Assembly (NCBI GenBank): GCA_947462335.1
Contig: OX381717.1
Coordinates: forward strand, 19,459,166 to 19,523,165
DNA: 64,000 nucleotides
Direction of reading: 5' to 3'
Origin: Harmothoe impar
Lineage: Eukaryota > Annelida > Polychaeta > Phyllodocida > Polynoidae
The translations under genes and the position numbers were made by a program. Below are positions 1-10,997 of this stretch, in pieces. How positions within the stretch are numbered: position 1 is the first letter of the stretch; every line of letters begins with the position of its first letter. Under the pieces are notes generated by a model that searched no databases, was not told where the DNA came from, and saw nothing but the letters and a program-made list of their open reading frames with translations.

Positions 1-410
1 GGCAAGTGGTAACACAAATAATGTAATAAAGGTTAAATCCTAGTATCTCAAAATAGCATATATAAACCCCTTGAGACCAAATTGGGTCATTTACAACATA
101 ATGAATCAATGCTCAACCCAAAATTGGAAGTGATTGACCAAGCCATACTAAAAATGTAGCTTTACATTGAAAATGACACAGGTCTGTCCTAATGACATGA
201 CATTTGTTGAGAATGGTCTTTGGACTCCTCACCAGACTTAGGCATAGGCTGGGGACATATCCATACTGTAATATCAAAATATTAGGTTGGAATATCATTA
301 GAACTTCTATGGTAACTTAGGAAATGAATAGCCAACATATGATCCAAATGGAACATTCTATAATATAGTCATGAGCCATTGACTATGTCATCATTAGACC
401 ATGCTGATAC
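1..410. other. AT-rich non-coding sequence, nothing recognised
   Basis: I see no convincing coding exon, RNA gene or terminal-repeat element here. Short open frames on both strands lack recognisable motifs and splice context. Confidence 0.5.
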
Positions 411-412
411 TT

Positions 413-545
413 GCCTGGTTAGCTCAGTCAGTAAAGTGCCTGCCTCTAAATCTGAGGGTCGATAAGTTGAGCCTCTCTTGGGGAAACTTACATATACTCC
501 CTTCTAGTAGGTTGTTTTTCCTAGCTCATAATCAGTAAAACGATG
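413..545 (+). repeat. tRNA-derived SINE-like fragment
   Basis: The first ~60 bases read like a decayed tRNA gene. An A-box-like TAGCTCAGTCAG lies at about 420-431 and a B-box-like GGTCGATAAGTT at about 458-469, spaced as in pol III internal promoters. An unrelated body follows. This is the usual layout of tRNA-derived SINEs. The B box is imperfect and the acceptor stem is not clearly paired, so a functional tRNA gene is unlikely. The 3' limit is uncertain. Confidence 0.55.
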
Positions 546-1109
546 CATTCTTTGATATTATTCTTTGCTCAACTGGTCTATTGGTGGTACCTAGATAGGT
601 GCAACGGTTGACCCCTCAGTAAACACAAATGTGTTGGAGTCTAAAGTCAGTACTTCACCCCTTGGTGTATTTGGATCCAGCTCAAACAAGCGAACCCTTA
701 AAACTCTTAAGTTAGGTCCAGTAATCTCTAGGTTTCTACAAATATACATTGAAATGTACCATTTGCATTGAGCATGGTTTAGTTGTATGTGAAAAAATGC
801 CGCTTCAAACATGTTGACCATACTCCCGCGCGTGTGAGTATGGTTGTATATTGGTTGAGACAGACCTTATCACTCCTGCTAAGGTTCCTCCGACACTAGC
901 TAGGTGGAGCCTCTATTCAAACTCCACCGCTATTCATCAGAAGCTAACCAGTTCCCACAAGGACAACAACTATATTCCCATATTGTGGCTATGTTTCCAT
1001 AGAAGTGGTACTCCAGATCTCACACAGTTGGTAATGCAAACAAGGCCTGGACTTTCCGGGACGTTTCCCACTATAGGTATAAAAGCCCACAGGGGAGCTT
1101 TCACCAGTA
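546..1109. other. non-coding sequence with a TATA-like site
   Basis: No gene is recognised. A GGTATAAAAG motif lies at about 1074-1083, upstream of the palindromic block and of the decayed first-exon copy at 1335. It could be a remnant promoter or part of an eroded LTR. I found no matching LTR ends or target duplication. Confidence 0.3.
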
Positions 1110-1231
1110 AGGGAGGATTCCCCCTTGGAGGTATGGACCAGTGGCAATCCTTATCTCTAGAGATAAGGCCCGTGGGGGGGGGAGATAAGGGCCACCGCTG
1201 CTTATCCACACCTCCAAGGGGGAATCTCCCG
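1110..1231. repeat. nested palindrome / long hairpin
   Basis: The outer arms at about 1111-1132 and 1210-1230 are reverse complements around the core CCTTGGAGGT / ACCTCCAAGG. An inner palindrome, CTTATCTCTAGAGATAAG, is centred near 1158, and GTGGC/GCCAC pairs lie between. Transcribed, it would fold into a long hairpin. It may be a small foldback element. Confidence 0.6.
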
Positions 1232-1289
1232 GTACTGCATCTTATCCAAGTGGGAAGGTGAGGGAGGGGTGAAGGGGGGGGGGCGTTGA

Positions 1290-1434
1290 CATATATGGAG
1301 ATCTGACCTGCCTATTAGATATAGCAGAACTACCATGGAGACCTCACCATGAGATCTGAGGGGAGAGGTAAGGATGACAGAGAGAAGACCAGTAGGTGGG
1401 ACAACAAACTTGACTTCTTCATGGCTGCTGCAAA
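1290..1434 (+). pseudogene. decayed duplicate of SLC6 exon 1
   Basis: About 100 bases from the ATG at 1335 match the start of the intact SLC6 exon 1 at 12502 (shared blocks such as GAGAAGACCAGTAGGTGGGA and GACTTCTTCATGGCTGCT). The preceding ~45 bases resemble its 5' flank. Relative to the intact copy it has a 1-nt deletion near the fifth codon that brings an early TGA into frame. Similarity stops just before the TM1 coding sequence, with no splice donor at the expected place. It reads as a broken exon left from a past duplication of the transporter 5' end. Confidence 0.8.
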
Positions 1435-2258
1435 GAGAAAAAGAATTAACAAAGTGATGATAGACGAAATTCAAATAAACTGTTGCCCGAGCCTTGTTAT
1501 TGGGCAAATATATCCAAATCACCAATAAACAGATCACCGTGGAAAACTCACTAGTTAGGGAATGGGCATGGGGCATGGCCGTGGCTGTGCCCTATACTGG
1601 ATAGCCGAAGGCATATGCTGAGCCACCCGAGACACGGACATGACCAAGTGCCCTATTCATGTTATGACACATTTAATCCCTTTTAAAATAACCATACATC
1701 TGTATGTGTATAACAGTTTGAAAACATAAAGTTAGTGTGCACAGACGACTGCCATTCATACCTACAACCTACATAAAATGTACCTCTGACAATCACCAGT
1801 TGCCAACTACCCAATCAATGCAGGGCGGCACCAAATCAAGGAAATGAAGTACCCACTCATAGGGGGCAGACATAGAGGCGCCAGGTGTTAATTAGACCCT
1901 TCAAAGTCTCCACAAACATGTTGACTAAAGACAGCAAAAATGCAAACAAAGTCGGACAGAAATGTAAATTAGGGAAACCATGAACGTAAATGAATGCAGC
2001 ATTTAAGGTAAACATGCTAGAAACTTGAATAAACACACTAAAAATGTAAATAAACTCTCCTAAAAACATTAAGATATCTTTTGAATCGATGGATGTCCAC
2101 CATTTTGAATTGGTGCTTCACTGCTACTAGTGGTATCTCCATCTAGATATACCACAGTGTCTAGCCACTCATCCCACAGTAGCTAAGAAGGTCTCTGATT
2201 AGTCAATACAGCCCATCACAGACTTTAAAGCAATCAGAGAGCAGCTCTGTTTTTAATA
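1435..2258. other. intergenic sequence without recognised features
   Basis: AT-rich sequence lies between the exon-1 remnant and the left end of the inverted-repeat element. Short open frames have no recognisable motif. Confidence 0.45.
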
Positions 2259-3523
2259 CCCAGGGGGCAAGGGGGGGGTAAGGGGTGTTGGCTCTGCTGT
2301 GTAAGGTTGGTGTATTTTTTCAATAACTAGGACCTATACTGAGTTGATTCAATGTGGACAACCTTTTTGGAAATTTACACAGGCCGTGCGGTGGCCATTT
2401 TGAATTTCCGGGAGGGTGAAAATATAGATAATCTATAAATATGGTTATCTCTGCTTCTAATTAACATAGAAACACAAAATTAGATTCAAAATATACATTT
2501 TGGAGGTCAAAGAATGCAATGGAACAGTTTTTGATAAGGTCAGTGGCAGCCATCTCAATTGTCACTAACATCCTTGTAAAGTGTAATTAACATGTTATAG
2601 ACATATCATTAGGTAACATTCATATACATATTAAGTAAATGAATCATTGATACTATTTCTAGGATAGGAGTTGGCAGCCATCTTGAATTTTGACAGGGGT
2701 AAGTGACAAAACCAGTGCGTAGTAGCTGCTAGATCCTGAGATTACAAGCATTGACCTTGAACTGATAACTCTACAGAGCGACAAACCTTTAGATTCATTG
2801 GCTCTATTATGTATATATATATTTTGTATATATATATATATCAAGTAAATAAATCATTAATGCTATTTCTAGGATAAAAGTTGGCAGCTTTTTTGAACTT
2901 TAATGGATGTTCAGTGATGCATATGCGGTATTTGCTATATCCTGCAGGGGTAGACACTTACTTTCTCAGACGTATGCCACCCGGGCCCGCAGCTCCAAAG
3001 ATTTATGGGCCCAAACTTTCAGCTACTTTTCCAAGGAGAAATGCATGTAGATTCATGATTTATCTATGTGAAAAGGAGACCAAATTGCCTCATTTATTCA
3101 CATTTTTCTCTTTTCAATGACATATTACATGACCATACTTATCAACAATGGCCCGGACACAAAATTCTAGGCCATTGGCTCCAGGGCCAGAGTTAGTGTC
3201 TACCTCTCACCCAGGATCACATGTATTTGCCTTATTGCACTGATTAATCTCCATCTAAAGAGAGACAAACCTTTAGATTCACAGGCACTATCATGCATTA
3301 TTTCAAAAGTCATCAACAGAGAGACATCATATTAGATTGAAATTATACACTGCTTTGTTTCCCTAACACCTCTGTTTGCCAAATGTAGGGCATGTTGTCA
3401 TAAAGATTGCATATACATATAGCTTACCTATGTCATACACCAATACAAGTGCAAACAACCCTGAAACCATGTCAATGCACTGCTTCTAACTCCCCAAATC
3501 ATAAAAGGTGGCAAAACTGAGGA

Positions 3524-5165
3524 ATGAATTTTAAGCAGACAGAGCTAATGAATTACCAAAACAAAGTTGTTTTGGGAACATTCCTTGATATGCTTAGAAT
3601 ACTATTAGATGAGACTCCTACATGCACAGTATCAAAGGACATGGATAGAGTATTTTTCAGAAGTAGGCAGTTTGCGGCCATATATTGTCACAGAAGGACA
3701 CCACAAATATGGTGTCTTCTTATTATTCCTCAATGAGATGTGGCACTTGAGGTCCATTAAAGATTTCTTCTACATGGGGATTTCACAGTCAGGCGCACTG
3801 ATGGAAGGCACAATGGTGCGTCATCAGATGTACTTCCTGAGTAAATATATAATGCAGATGTGAAGGAGAAGTGCTCTGGATTGAGTTATAACTCTGAAAC
3901 CAGCACCCAAGGCCAAGGGGTTATATGCAAAGCCAATTGTGGCAGGAATCAATAGTGAACATAAGGATGCGCTGCACATGACTTCAACAGTAGAAACACA
4001 ACTTGAAGCTGGCAGTTCAGCAAATGCATGGGATCAAGCGTTTATTGACAAAGCATTGTCTGTTGTTAAAGATTGCATGATCAATCCCTTTCAGACAGAG
4101 GCTTCTGATCTTGCTAAACATTGCTTCTGATGAGAACCACCCCCCCCACCCCAACCTTGAAGTTACACAGTGCCTCACGTGTGTCAAAAAGCTTTTAAAA
4201 AGCACTGCAGAATTGTCTTGGAAAACATGGAACCATCCTGGCTTGTCCTAAGCCATTCCCTCTTTGAAACCAACCAAAACAAGAAGAAGACCAAAGTAGC
4301 CACACTTCACAGATTGTCTCAGTTAATTGCCAGTGGAAATGAAGTTGACAAAAAGGAATTAGTCTGAGCCAAGTGAAAAACGTGATAAATACCCACCTCT
4401 CTGTCTAAAGGAAGAATGCAACATAGAATTTAGTTCTGATTTATTATTTGAGAATATGAGACCAACTGCTATCATTGTGGATGCCATGCACATGATACAA
4501 AGATGGTCATTCTTTACATTTTTTGGCTAAACACCAATTAGTGTATTAGTGGTAGTGGAAAGACAGTTAGTACAACGCCACGTCACATTCAAAGATTCTT
4601 TAAAGGAGAAACTTTTGTTACATCTCAAAACGATATAATCAAAACCTCTTCTGGAGTCTTCTCCATATGGTACAGAAAGTGTTCACTTTTGCTGTGATGA
4701 CCCAGCCTAAAGTCCTCTGAGGGACAACAGAGACAATCAAGAAAAATACTGAAACAGTATCATGTCAAGGGCATGCATTCTGCATCCTTTTAGGAGTTTG
4801 TTGGTGCACCAGAAAACAATCCATTCCTACAATCATTTCTATGTCAAAGTTGGTCAAAACCTCATGCCTCACCTTTGGAAACATCAAAGAGCTTTGTCTC
4901 TCAGGTGGATTCAAGAATGAGTTCAAGACTTAGGTTGTAACTGAAATAGATACACAGGTTGTCTCACAAGTATAATCCAACCATTAAGAGGCTAACACTA
5001 GGATCCTCCCTGCATCCCACTTTTAGTGTTGTATCTCTTGGCGCTGACCATAGTGTTGTCTACACGAATGGCACAGATATCATTGTTATGTGTATCTATC
5101 ATACAAACAAATGTCTGTGCATCAAAGAATTGTGGGTCAAGACTGAAGCAGGTGAAGCATTTTGA
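3524..5165 (+). pseudogene. decayed ORF inside the inverted-repeat element
   Basis: Successive + strand open stretches in different frames (about 3609-3863, 3939-4130, 4170-4367 and a piece near 4440-4510) look like one broken protein-coding region. Readable pieces include TSTVETQLEAGSSANAWDQ, VVKDCMINPFQTEASD and RPTAIIVDAMHMIQRW. I do not recognise a named transposase motif. The pieces loosely resemble an uncharacterised, widely copied family of marine-invertebrate proteins. Stops and frameshifts rule out an intact product. It may be the remains of the element's own gene or captured sequence. Confidence 0.35.
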
Positions 5166-5924
5166 AAAAATGTATGTCAGTTTTTGCCATCCCTTCATGC
5201 CCTTCCGGAAAGGATGACATCTACATTTTTGAGAAAAGGTGATGTGGAAAGCACACAAACATGTAGACTGTACTTTGTTGGCAGAATTTGCAGATAATTT
5301 GCCAAAACAAGTACCAGGCCAGACAGATGATGTATATGAACCGGCCAGACAAATTGCCCTGGCAGCTTGCAAATGATTGCAGTTCTCTGATCTGACAAGT
5401 CTGAGAGCCCACAGAATGGAAACAGGGATATTGTTCATGTCTCCATAGCCTGCCAACCTCCAAACCATGGTTAACTGCAAATACATAGGGATGTTCAAGG
5501 AACTGCTCATGCTGGAAAAATTGGTTATGCTACATCATTTGTCGCTGTTAGGGAAGTGACAGAAACTGTCAGTGGACCAGTAGCTTAGATGACAATGAAA
5601 GTAGCTCTTCCGACCAGAAAGATTGAACATTATAAGCAGTCCTTGTCCTGCATTATAACGCCATCTCTCTCTAGCAATGGCTCTTAGATCAGTTATGGGT
5701 ATCTATCATTTGAAGCTCTCATAGTACAGACTGCAATGCAAATATGTATCAGAATGGGACTTCAAAACCAAACAAAAAACACTTAAGCAGTTTTAGATGG
5801 TGATGTTTCACATTAGCAATGTATAACAATAATTAGCTTTAAGCTTCTCAAAAACATCCTTTAAATTGAAAATGGCCATCCCCTCATCTTAATAATTAAT
5901 CATCTATGACTTCATAATTACATA

Positions 5925-6624
5925 ATCAGGTTGGGGACAGGACCACTATTCTAGTACGCCCTAAAAGAGCTGTACTTGTACTCACAAACTAGGGCGTACC
6001 AGTATAATGGCCTTGCTACCAGTAGCAGTGTATCTGGGCATTTTCATAATATTTCTTTTATAGACACAATTTACTATATACCATGTTTGGTGCCATTGTA
6101 AAGAGAACATCTTAATCTATACACTGGTGGTTTTACAAACTACAATCTTTTAAATTTAATCAAATATAATGCATTGAATAGGACATAGACATGAAATAAT
6201 CTTATATAGACCCAGTAAAATCAATTTCCGAATTTTGTGTTACATTTGCTGATAAAAATAAACATACAGGGTAGTAGAAAAGATACTGATCTATCACTCT
6301 GCATTTTGGTTTTATCTCCTAGTGGAATGGTAAGGTCATAAATAGGTAAAATCATGAGAAAAAATAGGATTCTCTTCTCCACCCATGCCCCCCAGTGTTG
6401 GTATAGGTAAGACCCATTGTTCTATGAGCACTGCAGACCCATAATAAGGGGTCAGTTACCTAGCATAGCTAGGCTGTCATGGTCTAATGATCACACCATA
6501 TGTACCATTTAAATGGTATGCCCCAGAAGTGTGCACTGTACCAGAATACTGGTACGGCCTAATTGAAAGGACTGTACCACTCTAGTAGTGCGTACTAACA
6601 AGGCCTTCCTGTCCCCTACCTGAT
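5925..6624. mobile_element. ~0.7-kb MITE-like insert
   Basis: The ends are inverted copies of about 18 bases (ATCAGGTTGGGGACAGGA at 5925; its reverse complement with one change ends at 6624). Further inverted similarity lies just inside (AGTACGCC / GTGCGTACT). No coding capacity is seen. It abuts the right arm of the larger element, so it is either nested or part of that element's internal structure. Confidence 0.5.
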
Positions 6625-7416
6625 AATAGAGCCAATGAATCTAAAGGTTTGTCGCTCTGTAGAGTTATCAGTGCAAGGCCAATGCTTGTAATCTCAGGAT
6701 CTAGCAGCTACTACGCACTGTTTTTGTCACTTACCCCTGTCAAAATTCAAGATGGCTGCCAACTACTATCCTAGAAATAGTATCAATGATTCATTTACTT
6801 AATATGTATATGAATGTTACCTAATGATATGTCTATAACGTGTTAATTACACTTTACAAGGATGTTAGTGACAATTGAGACAGATTTTATAGAGAATCTC
6901 ATTAATAATTCAAAATGGCTGCCACTGACCTTTTCAAAAACTGTTCCATTGCATTCCTTGACCTCCAAAATGTATATTTTGAATCTAATTTTGTGTTTCT
7001 ATGTTAATTAGAAGCAGAGATATTTATAGATTATCTATGTTTTCACCCCCCAGGAAATTCAAAATGGCTGCCAGACGGCCTGTGTGGATTTCCAGAAAGG
7101 GTGTCGACATAGAATCAACTCAGTATAGATCCTAGTTATTGAAAAAATACACCAACAGCAGAGCCAACACCCCTACCCCCTAATATGACCTCTTGGCCCC
7201 CTGGGTATAATGTATTGGCTAGATCGTAGCAAGTCGTGTTATAACACATGATAAACTATATTATCATAACTGCGCTCTTGGATCCTTGGTTTATTTAGGG
7301 CAGATATAGATAGAATTGGCTGAAAAGGTTATTGGATGTTATAACCCTTTAAACTAGTAATTAATTGCCCATTTTAATCGTCATCTTCCTTAAATAACCC
7401 GTTTTTATTCAGGCCG

Positions 7417-7450
7417 GTCAGAGCTGGCACCCAGTCAGAGCTGGCACCCG
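7417..7450 (+). repeat. 17-bp tandem duplication
   Basis: GTCAGAGCTGGCACCC occurs twice head to tail, followed by A and then G. Confidence 0.8.
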
Positions 7451-7514
7451 GTGAGAGACAAAAACATTGGCCCAAGGTCGTGAGACACAGCCATATCCAC
7501 ATCTAAGACTTATG

Positions 7515-7830
7515 GCAATATATACTTAGCAACTCCTGTAGAATAATATGGGGTCATTGTAACACCGTCAATTAGTAAGCTATTTGTGCATTCAGCCAAG
7601 TGAATGGAAGAAAGAGTGAGGCAGATCTGAACTCATTAAATGTGATTAATGCCATAGAAATAAGCACTTTTGATGCCAAAGTGTGAAAAGCCTCTTTTGA
7701 TTAGAATAATGAGGGCACATTGTAAGTCTATATATTGTCTGGAGTCTGGAGTACTGAGTCGTGAAATTAGAAAGCCAGAAGCTCTCTGACCTGTCTATTG
7801 GACATAACAAGAAGACCATTGAGTCGGCAC
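7515..7830 (+). repeat. diverged duplicate of the SLC6 5' flank
   Basis: Two blocks match the 5' flank of the intact SLC6 gene in the same order. About 7525-7610 (ACTCCTGTAGAATAATATGG onward) matches about 11880-11960. About 7763-7822 (GAAATTAGAAAGCCAGA ... GACATAACAAGAAGA) matches 12440-12500, immediately upstream of the real ATG. Here the sequence diverges where the ATG would be, so no first exon is present. With 1290-1434, this is the second decayed copy of the promoter-proximal region. Confidence 0.65.
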
Positions 7831-8187
7831 CTCGTTTTTGTGTTATAAAATGTCAATAAATTGGGCCTTCAATATGCCCAGCTTTTGCCAAATAATATAC
7901 TGACTTGTCACATATTGTATGTACTAATGTCATATACTTATGATACTATATGTTAACTACCGGTAGCCGACTGATTAGTATTCTTTTACCAAGGCCTCTG
8001 TCAACAATACAGGCTACATAATATGACAAATTTAAGGCCTCTTACCACTGATTATATGCACCATTGGCATTATATATACAAGTACAACATTATGAGGGCT
8101 AATTTGTTCCGTGACACCTTAATTGTTAATCCAAATGCCTGTATTGTATTGTGTATAGTCCATACATCCGTCAATGTGTATGTCATT
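7831..8187. other. non-coding sequence left of the DIRS-like element
   Basis: AT-rich, with no motif recognised. It could include the eroded 5' part of the neighbouring retroelement, but no gag-like or terminal-repeat sequence is visible. Confidence 0.3.
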
Positions 8188-9249
8188 AAAAATAACCTTT
8201 ATGGATACATAGTAGACCACATCCTCCCCACCACCGACCGACTAGCCTCCAACATGAAAAGAATCGGTACCAGCGGATACATGGGATCGGTGGACATTTC
8301 AAGGGCATACCACAACTTCAACTCCGACATATTAGACCTACCACAGCAGTGCATAAAATGGGAGGACCTATATTACATTGAGACAGCCATGCCGTTCGGG
8401 GCAACACGTCGCGGATGCGATCGTGGCCATACTCAACGATGTCATTTTCATATCACCTGATAAGGTGACCGCGGACCGCGCAATGAGCGTAGTCACTGAC
8501 CTCCTCGAAGAACTTGGCCTCCAGGAAGCCGAGGAAAAAAGAAAAGAGCACAAACTGTCGTATGGCTTGGAGTAAAATTCTCAGCAGCAGACATGACCAT
8601 GTCCGTACCCCGCGAAAAGCTCTGCGAAGTCATACACACCGTCAAACTCACCAACTCCGAACGGTCCATCACTCGGAAAAAACTAGAATCATTGGTGGGT
8701 CAAGTAGTTCACATCGGCAGGTGCATTAAACCGGCACGACTTTTCATATCTAGACTACTAGAGGCACTCAGGGGTATGAGATCCGAACACGTACTTATCA
8801 ACGGACACATGCGTGCAGACCTACTATGGTTCGTGTAATTTGCCACCGAATGGAATGGTATAGCATTCATCCTGGCAGCCAAACCAACAGAGACACTCAA
8901 GGTCGATGCCTGTCTGTTGGGGATCGGTGGCGCAGATGGGAAGCAAGCCTTTTATTGACAAGTTGCCCCAATTAAGTACGGTGCCGATGACATCAATGAA
9001 CTCAAGGCTGTAAATGCTGTTATAGCGTTAAATACGTTCCTCGACGACTCCGACAAAGACGGGCATATTATAGTACTCTGCCACAACCAAGCCACAGTCG
9101 CAGTATTCCAGTATTCTAAAACAAGGCATAACCTGGTAATACTCGAAGCCCCCCAGGTCATAGGGATGGTCCAAGCGGTCCTCCAACTAGAAGTGACTTT
9201 CAGACATATCGCAGGCATTGAAAATGTAGTCCCAGACAATCTTAGCTGA
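8188..9249 (+). pseudogene. DIRS/Ngaro-type reverse transcriptase-RNase H, broken
   Basis: This is the pol core of a tyrosine-recombinase retroelement. RT pieces run across two frames: MGSVDISRAYHNF (motif A region, ~8280-8320), IETAMPFGA (~8376), then AILNDVIFISPDK (~8435). In the last piece the usual (Y/F)xDD catalytic box has become LND, so one aspartate is lost. Later pieces resemble the RT thumb and a DIRS-type RNase H (VDACLLGIGGA, ELKAVNAVIAL, CHNQATVAVF, IAGIENVVPDNLS). Frameshifts lie near 8400 and 8560, with stops at about 8837, 8957 and 9247. It sits directly upstream of a recombinase in the same orientation, as in Ngaro-like elements. Confidence 0.75.
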
Positions 9250-9425
9250 GCCCACCTATCAGACTTCTACTATGAAAGGGCCATGAAAGACTTCACAACC
9301 CATAACCTTGGTCTTTGTTTACCTAGGTGAAGATGCCTTTAACCTGGTATTTCCTTTTCTACAATCCAGATCCTGAACTTCGACCGCTGCAGCTTGCGGC
9401 AACCTGACAGGAAACCCAGGCAAGG

Positions 9426-10325
9426 GTGAAAGGGACCAACAGGAACCACGACACCGCAACACAGACCTACATTGAGTTCTGCAGGTACACGGGCATCGAC
9501 CACCTAGCCCTAGCACACACCCACATATGCATCTACATTGAGTATCTAGCGCGGGAGTACAAATTCCCTGCGACCATCCGCAACATAATATCCCATATCA
9601 GACAAAACTTGACAATGGTGGGAGTACCAACGGGTGAAACGTATCATCCAAGGGTGACACGGGCACTGGAAGGCATCGACAGGACATCCACATACTTCCC
9701 CCGGCCAAGGCTGCCGGTACCCCTACCAGCCTTCAAAGCCGTGGTATTGGAGAAACCAAGGAATGAGTCAAGCACAGTAGTACAGGCCACGGTGCTGACC
9801 ATGTTCTACGGCGCGATGAGCAGATCCGAGGTATATGCACCATCAACCGGCACGTTTGACCCGCGGCTGCACCTGACGAGGGCCGATGTGTCGTTGCACA
9901 GTACTGGCGTAACAGTGACAAACCGCCATGCAAAGAACGCACAAAAGAACAATCAGACACAAACGCGACATCTTGACAAATCAAAGGACCTACTTCTGTG
10001 CCCCTGGACCGCACTAGCGGCAGCCGTGGAACTCACACCAACAAGGTACCCTACGGACCCAATGATAATGTTCGCAGACAGCAACCTGGTGACGGCCCAA
10101 TAAGTGGGGGCGAAATTGGCCCGGGTACTCAACAAGATTGATTCACTGCCAATCTTCAACAGACTCCACTCACAAAGGAAGACGGCTGCTGACACCGCCA
10201 ACAAGGCCCGGTCAACCATCCAGGAGGTTAAAGACTTTGGCGCATGGCGCTCCAACGTCGTATGGGCCTACGTCCGAAAGTCTGCCATTACTACCAAACT
10301 CGGTGACTTACTAAAATCTGCTTAA
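9426..10325 (+). pseudogene. tyrosine recombinase of DIRS/Ngaro-type element (one in-frame stop)
   Basis: This is a tyrosine recombinase that would integrate the circular cDNA of the element. One frame runs 9426-10325 with a single TAA at 10101-10103. The catalytic set is visible: arginine in SRSEV (~9825), HSQR as HxxR (~10170), GAW (~10242) and the nucleophile tyrosine in WAYVR (~10265-10278). The N-terminal helices (FCRYTGIDHLALAHTH, IRNIISHIRQNL) match the SAM-like core-binding part. No methyltransferase domain lies between RNase H and the recombinase, which favours Ngaro/PAT over DIRS1. No terminal repeats were located. Confidence 0.8.
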
Positions 10326-10830
10326 ATGCAAAATATAAAATGCTTGGTATTTTTGTATTCTATGTTTAATACCACCTATTATACAAACACTTCCTCTAAG
10401 GTGTAAATGTTATTATAAGGTTATCAAATACCTATATTCAATACCATGTACCTAGAAATCATATAGGTCTACAACATGTCATTTGACATTCATATAATGT
10501 CTCAGGTATAATTTCTATATATCATATTACATATGTCAAGTTATGAAGTCTCAACCAAATTTTCTGGGGGGGTTGGGCCTAATTCATCTATCAGGAGTCC
10601 AAATATAGGATAATTTTTTAGTGTTGAGGCTTGGTTTGAATTCAAAACAATGTATTTTAACCCACGAATGATGTCAATGAAAAAAAGGTTTCGTCTCCAT
10701 TTTGATATAAGTCACCGATCAGCTGACCATGCAGATTGTCCATAGTAATTTTGATAATGACATTGACAACATGGGAAAGCTAAATGAATATATTTTATAA
10801 AATGTAGCCATAGCTAAGACTAAGACCCAC
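10326..10830. other. non-coding sequence, nothing recognised
   Basis: AT-rich sequence follows the recombinase. I could not identify split or inverted terminal repeats expected for a DIRS/Ngaro element. Confidence 0.4.
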
Positions 10831-10997
10831 CTTCCGCTGTGATTGTGCATACACTAAGTATACATTACCCTGGGGGGCGGTGGGCACGATGCTGGGTATC
10901 TGGGAGATGGGCTGCGCCACCACGTTGGCATCTGCAATGGTGTTTACGGAGACGATTGTTGTTTGTGCAGGTTCAGGGCTGCCTGGAACTGTGGACA
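10831..10997 (-). CDS. candidate isolated coding exon, unknown gene
   Basis: On the - strand, an acceptor-like TTTATCTGTAG precedes 10997 and a donor-like AAG|GTGGGT follows 10831. They enclose 167 nt that stay open in one frame. The peptide contains PSPEP-like and Gln/Val/Pro-rich text such as QPISQIPSIVPTAPQGN. The segment is noticeably more GC-rich than its surroundings, which is typical of conserved coding sequence here. No partner exon is found in the window and the family is not recognised. It could be an exon of a - strand neighbour or a captured exon. Confidence 0.4.

Larger units (their letters stand above)
2259..7205. mobile_element. ~4.95-kb DNA transposon-like element with long inverted arms
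   Basis: The ends are exact inverted repeats beginning CCCAGGGGGC (2259) and ending GCCCCCTGGG (7205), each flanked by TA. The inverted similarity extends about 550 bp: 2259-2815 pairs with 6625-7205, with small indels and roughly 90% identity by eye. A partial tandem copy of the subterminal sequence recurs at about 2845-2920, and shorter pieces near 3250-3300. Between the arms lie a decayed ORF (3524-5165) and a smaller inverted-repeat insert (5925-6624). The TA flanks suggest, but do not prove, a TA target duplication. Superfamily not assigned. Confidence 0.7.

Noticed and set aside
413..472. Functional tRNA gene
   Set aside because: The B box and acceptor stem are degenerate, and a non-tRNA body follows, so a SINE is the better reading.
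1335..1434. Alternative functional first exon
   Set aside because: An early in-frame TGA, a 1-nt deletion and the lack of a donor at the expected position argue for a remnant.
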